Assembly (NCBI GenBank): GCA_000226015.1
Contig: JH154312.1
Coordinates: 8,483 to 30,012 of the forward strand
From: Mnemiopsis leidyi
Taxonomy: Eukaryota > Ctenophora > Tentaculata > Lobata > Bolinopsidae
Reading direction: 5' to 3'
DNA length: 21,530 bases
Below are positions 18,746 to 21,530 of this stretch, piece by piece (positions within the stretch are counted from its first letter, which is position 1; every line of letters starts with the position of its first letter). Made by a program: the position numbers and the translations under genes. Below the pieces are notes generated by a model. That model did not search any database and was not told where the DNA came from. It saw only the letters and a list, made by a program, of their open reading frames with translations.

Positions 18746-20180
18746 CAAGAAGTTGGAGAGCTATGATACAGTTAAATAACATTAGGATTAAGATAATTTA
18801 AGACCCGCCTTTCCCGAGATTGGATCATCAATAATTTAGAATTAAAATACTTGCTGTTTCAGAAAAGGATTTGAAAAAATCACAATTAAAAGGATTTTAA
18901 AGTTTACTTGGATGAAATTTCTTGAAACAGCAAGATTTTAAATGTAACCCAACACTCTACAAAATCATGGATAATAAACCTAAGAAAATAATCTAAAATG
19001 CTTTTAAGAACGGTAAAAACATAAGTTCAAGTTTGGCAGCTAATTTTGACGAAACAAAAAATCGTTAGTTCATACCCTTAAAACTTTCCCGCCTTTAAGC
19101 TAGTTAAGAGTTCTACAAATCTGCATTTCCTATTGATTACGGTTTTCTCAATACAAAAAGTATACTCCAAAATCAATAAATAGCAAAATCCTAATAAAGG
19201 AGAAAAACGTTCAAATGTAAATTCTAAAACTAAGTTTTTGTTGCTAGGTATCAAAGAATGAATGGTATGCCCAAATCACTACAGAATTCCCTCAGTTTGT
19301 ATAAATTATCCCAATCGATCATCAAGACTCAAAACATCTGATGTGCCAATAAAAATCGTGGCTTTATCGTGACGAGTTCTACCGATGATAGATTGGGAAT
19401 AACAGGGTTTTGAGAAACAGTCGATAATTAATTTCTACAACTGCTAATACTTTGGTGCGTTCTCTACAAAGAATAATGTAACATCTGCCAGGATGTCCCT
19501 GACTTCACTGGCCATGTCAAATGGAAGCATCAAATAAGACTGAATGTGCTGGAGGATTTCATGATTACCGGATCAATCAGGACCTGATAACCAATCGTTG
19601 GTGGTCTGGGCGGGACCAAAGGTAGGTCACATGATCACTGAGCAGCTGAGTTTAATCCAAGATCATGTCATGCCCACGAACGATTAAATTATCAAACGGA
19701 TCAATCTTGATCACGAATAACTGGTTGGTCTAATCAGGCCTTTGTCTGTTTTTAAAGCAACCAAAAATCCCTGGTCAGACCAGTGTCCAGCAAACATCGT
19801 CGTTTGACGTCTCTATTTGACATCTATCCTCACTAAACTGGGTCAGATAAATTTATATCATATAAACATAAATATATCACTTCACGGCGGTTTTCTATAC
19901 AACATTTCTTTTTTAGGCAGTCTTGGTATAAAATAACTTTCTTCTTTCGGCCCTCTTCGAGCGGAAGCCACGATCGGCACGTTGAAATTTCAGCCGCTGG
20001 TTCAAATTATACACCTCCTTATACCAAATAAACGAGCGTGATTCTTTGGGACCGTGAAAAATCGATACCGGTTTAGAAGAATTTTCAGTCCTGTCCTTAT
20101 CGCAAATTACATGAAAATGCAGCTAATAAAATCAAATTAGAACTGTGCTTGAAACCAGACAGTGTGCGGACCGGACAAAG
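18746..20180. other. Non-coding DNA
   Basis: No exon supported on either strand. An imperfect inverted repeat (about 19305-19323 and 19384-19403) could fold into a hairpin of about 100 bases. GGATCAATC occurs twice (about 19569 and 19698). A TATAAAA at 19927-19933 followed by a pyrimidine-rich patch is a possible but unsupported promoter. Confidence 0.55.
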
Positions 20181-20194
20181 CACGTGCCAGCCAG

Positions 20195-20207
20195 GAATGT
20201 TCCAGAA
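20195..20207. promoter_or_regulatory. Three-unit heat-shock element
   Basis: GAATGTTCCAGAA contains three alternating 5-base units (GAA, TTC, GAA with two-base gaps), the exact arrangement bound by a heat-shock-factor trimer. A CACGTG lies just upstream at 20181-20186. The nearest frame to the right starts at 20421, so a promoter role there is possible. Confidence 0.5.
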
Positions 20208-20420
20208 AAACCCACAATTTTTGTCAGCGACTGAAATTCATCGCAATGGCCCCAGGCCCACTGATTTATAATATCACTGCTATACAACTATGGTGATAAA
20301 TCTTTCAACATAGATTTAGTAAGATTTTAATATGAATCTGAAAATAAATCATAGCTATTAGCTAACAACACCCTGTACCGTGAGGTCCTGAAAACTTCTG
20401 TAAGTGTAACTACAATAATA

Positions 20421-20816
20421 ATGGGAGAATTTAAATCGCGAACTTTTACTAAAAGTAATGAAATAAGGCCCGCACAGTTGTCACAAAACATGCAGCTGAA
20501 CCTGACGACGTCTCGGCGGGTCGCACCACATGACGACCCAGGAGGGAGACGTGGGTCCAGCACACAGACCTGCAACAACACCCACTCCGGGCACCCGGTC
20601 TACGATCCGCTTAGTAACACAACCATACTTTCTATTTATTTTTGTTTCCGTCCCAACACCAGTCCAGACAGGGCAGTAGTCTCGTCACGACAACCGCGGA
20701 TACGAAGAAATACTGAGCAGTGCTGTACCACTGCACATAGTAATGAGCAGAGTGCACTGATGTCAGCATTTCAAATCTGGAAGTTCGTGGAATGGGAGAA
20801 GAGTCCAAGACCATGA
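20421..20816 (+). CDS. Doubtful 131-codon open reading frame
   Basis: Begins with ATG and ends with TGA. The product is polar, with no signal peptide, hydrophobic segment or recognisable domain, and its composition (many Ser, Thr, Arg, Asn, Pro) does not resemble the clear genes here. The GC-rich patch at about 20465-20600 keeps stop codons rare in several frames, which explains the length. It follows the heat-shock-like site and precedes the CRE cluster, the only context in its favour. Confidence 0.2.
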   Translation: MGEFKSRTFTKSNEIRPAQLSQNMQLNLTTSRRVAPHDDPGGRRGSSTQTCNNTHSGHPVYDPLSNTTILSIYFCFRPNTSPDRAVVSSRQPRIRRNTEQCCTTAHSNEQSALMSAFQIWKFVEWEKSPRP

Positions 20817-20919
20817 AGGGACGACGTTTGTTCCAGTTTAGTAAATTACAGACAATCGTCCAACGGATGGATTATTAACCGTACCTGGTCTTTTACAAAC
20901 TGCTAAGGATTGGATAGAA

Positions 20920-20986
20920 TGACGTCACGACACAAAGTCATGACGTCATGAAGTTCTGATGACGTCACGTGAGAATTCTGACGTCA
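20920..20986. promoter_or_regulatory. Four perfect CRE palindromes in tandem
   Basis: TGACGTCA occurs at 20920-20927, 20941-20948, 20960-20967 and 20979-20986, spaced 21, 19 and 19 bases, close to two helical turns. The sequences between differ, so this is not a simple recent tandem repeat. The third site overlaps CACGTG (20966-20971). CREB/ATF-type bZIP factors bind this motif; four full sites on one DNA face suggest a strong homotypic enhancer or promoter. Confidence 0.75.
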
Positions 20987-21063
20987 TCCACGGAGACAGT
21001 TTCTTCAACCACTTTCTGCAAACCAGTTTAGGACCCTCTAATGTCTCTTTTTGTTTTTGTTAG

Positions 21064-21080
21064 AGGATGAACCTGAAAAC
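21064..21080 (+). other. Candidate 17-base microexon
   Basis: A strong pyrimidine tract and acceptor (TCTTTTTGTTTTTGTTAG) is followed by 17 bases and a good donor (AAC|GTAAGA). No partner exons were identified, so this may be chance. Confidence 0.15.
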
Positions 21081-21145
21081 GTAAGACGACGTGACTCGAC
21101 CGAATTATATGTCAATGATTCGTTAAAATAGTATGATCCATCATT

Positions 21146-21151
21146 TTTATT
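21146..21151 (-). terminator. Poly(A) signal of the right-edge minus-strand gene
   Basis: TTTATT on the + strand reads AATAAA on the minus strand, about 90 bases after the TGA at 21242-21240. This supports that stop as the true end of the gene. Confidence 0.45.
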
Positions 21152-21239
21152 CGATCGGTATGAATTCTGAAACGAACAATTGCCAATCCGACAAACAAAC
21201 CAACTAGATGTTTGCGGAACAAACCAACAGGGAAACTGA

Positions 21240-21399
21240 TCAACAAGAGATGCCCTGACCTGGTTTGTTTCGTTTCACATACTCCATAGCTTTCTGACTA
21301 TCGACGATAGATATCAACACCCGCAAAAGTTCGTTATCGTCCGCATCCTTTCCTCGAGTTTGTATTGCTTTCAATGCTAGCTTCTCGTCGTAACCCAAC
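21240..21399 (-). CDS. Terminal exon with a UBA-like sequence, partial minus-strand gene
   Basis: On the minus strand an AG at 21401-21400, inside the first unit of the minisatellite, is followed by 52 open codons and TGA (21242-21240). The frame is stopped by a TAA directly upstream of the splice site, so splicing is required; the exon starts in phase 2. The peptide begins LGYDEKLALKAIQTRG and continues KDADDNELLRVLIS. The spacing of LGY, Ala, Gly, DADxNELL and Leu-Ile resembles the three-helix UBA-like domain of regnase (ZC3H12), N4BP1 and KHNYN proteins; this is family recall, not a search. In those proteins the domain is usually not the last few residues, so a donor CCAG|GTCAGG (exon end 21260) is an alternative to the stop. 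The AATAAA downstream favours the stop. The rest of the gene lies beyond the window. Confidence 0.6.
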
Positions 21400-21400
21400 C

Positions 21401-21530
21401 TGTGTTACAGTTCATTACTCGCTGTGTTACAGTTCATTACTCGCTGTGTTTCAGTTCATTACTCGCTGTGTTACAGTTCATTACTCGCTGTGTTACAGCT
21501 CATTACTCGCTGTGTTACAGTTCATTACTC
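21401..21530 (-). repeat. 22-bp minisatellite, about 5.9 copies, running out of the window
   Basis: Units start at 21401, 21423, 21445, 21467, 21489 and 21511, with single-base differences in the third and fifth. Read on the minus strand each unit ends GTAACACAG, identical to the sequence ending in the AG that serves the adjoining exon. The array is therefore the end of an intron built from copies of its own 3' splice site. It continues past the window edge. Confidence 0.95.

Overview
The window reads as genomic DNA of an invertebrate animal. The DNA is AT-rich, genes are split by short GT-AG introns of roughly 160 to 840 bases, secreted proteins start with separate signal-peptide exons, and there are AATAAA signals, intronic minisatellites, a tRNA-derived short interspersed element, and animal-type control motifs (CRE, CACGTG, X-box and heat-shock elements). 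Nothing bacterial or viral was seen. I cannot name the phylum; a marine invertebrate is a guess.

Layout. Bases 1-756: a 30-bp minisatellite leading into the last two exons of a + strand gene that starts outside the window. 1440-1789: a minus-strand SINE with a tRNA-Gly-like head. 2233-4046 and 4535-9325: the core of the window, two tandem paralogous genes for secreted, cysteine-rich, lysine/arginine-rich proteins of about 549 and 1540 residues. Both have a tiny signal-peptide exon, a phase-1 intron of 164 or 168 bases, a split Asp codon, and one very large second exon. Both are built from a six-cysteine repeat (C-x9-C-x6-C-x5-12-C-x6/7-C-x9-13-C) that I do not recognise. The larger one adds a 44-residue histidine-rich block, a Cys-free basic tail of over 500 residues and a furin-like site. 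9326-13410: mostly non-coding, with a SINE fragment holding a run of 22 C. 13411-16247: a third secreted-protein gene assembled here from six exons, all joined in phase 1, with an acidic domain. 16618-17306: one good and one weak minus-strand coding candidate. 17690-21000: mostly non-coding but with X-box-like, CACGTG, heat-shock and CRE motif clusters. 21146-21530: the last exon of a minus-strand gene with a UBA-like sequence, fed by a second (22-bp) minisatellite that runs off the window.

How it fits together. The three complete genes all encode secreted proteins and lie on the + strand in a row. The first two are clearly a local duplication that then diverged in length. Their Cys, His and basic composition suggests extracellular, cross-linked or metal-binding structural material, but that is inference. 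The two edge genes both have a minisatellite whose repeat unit contains the 3' splice site of the next exon, the most unusual genome-structure signal here.

All exon models come from reading frames and splice consensus only; no transcript or homology search was available.
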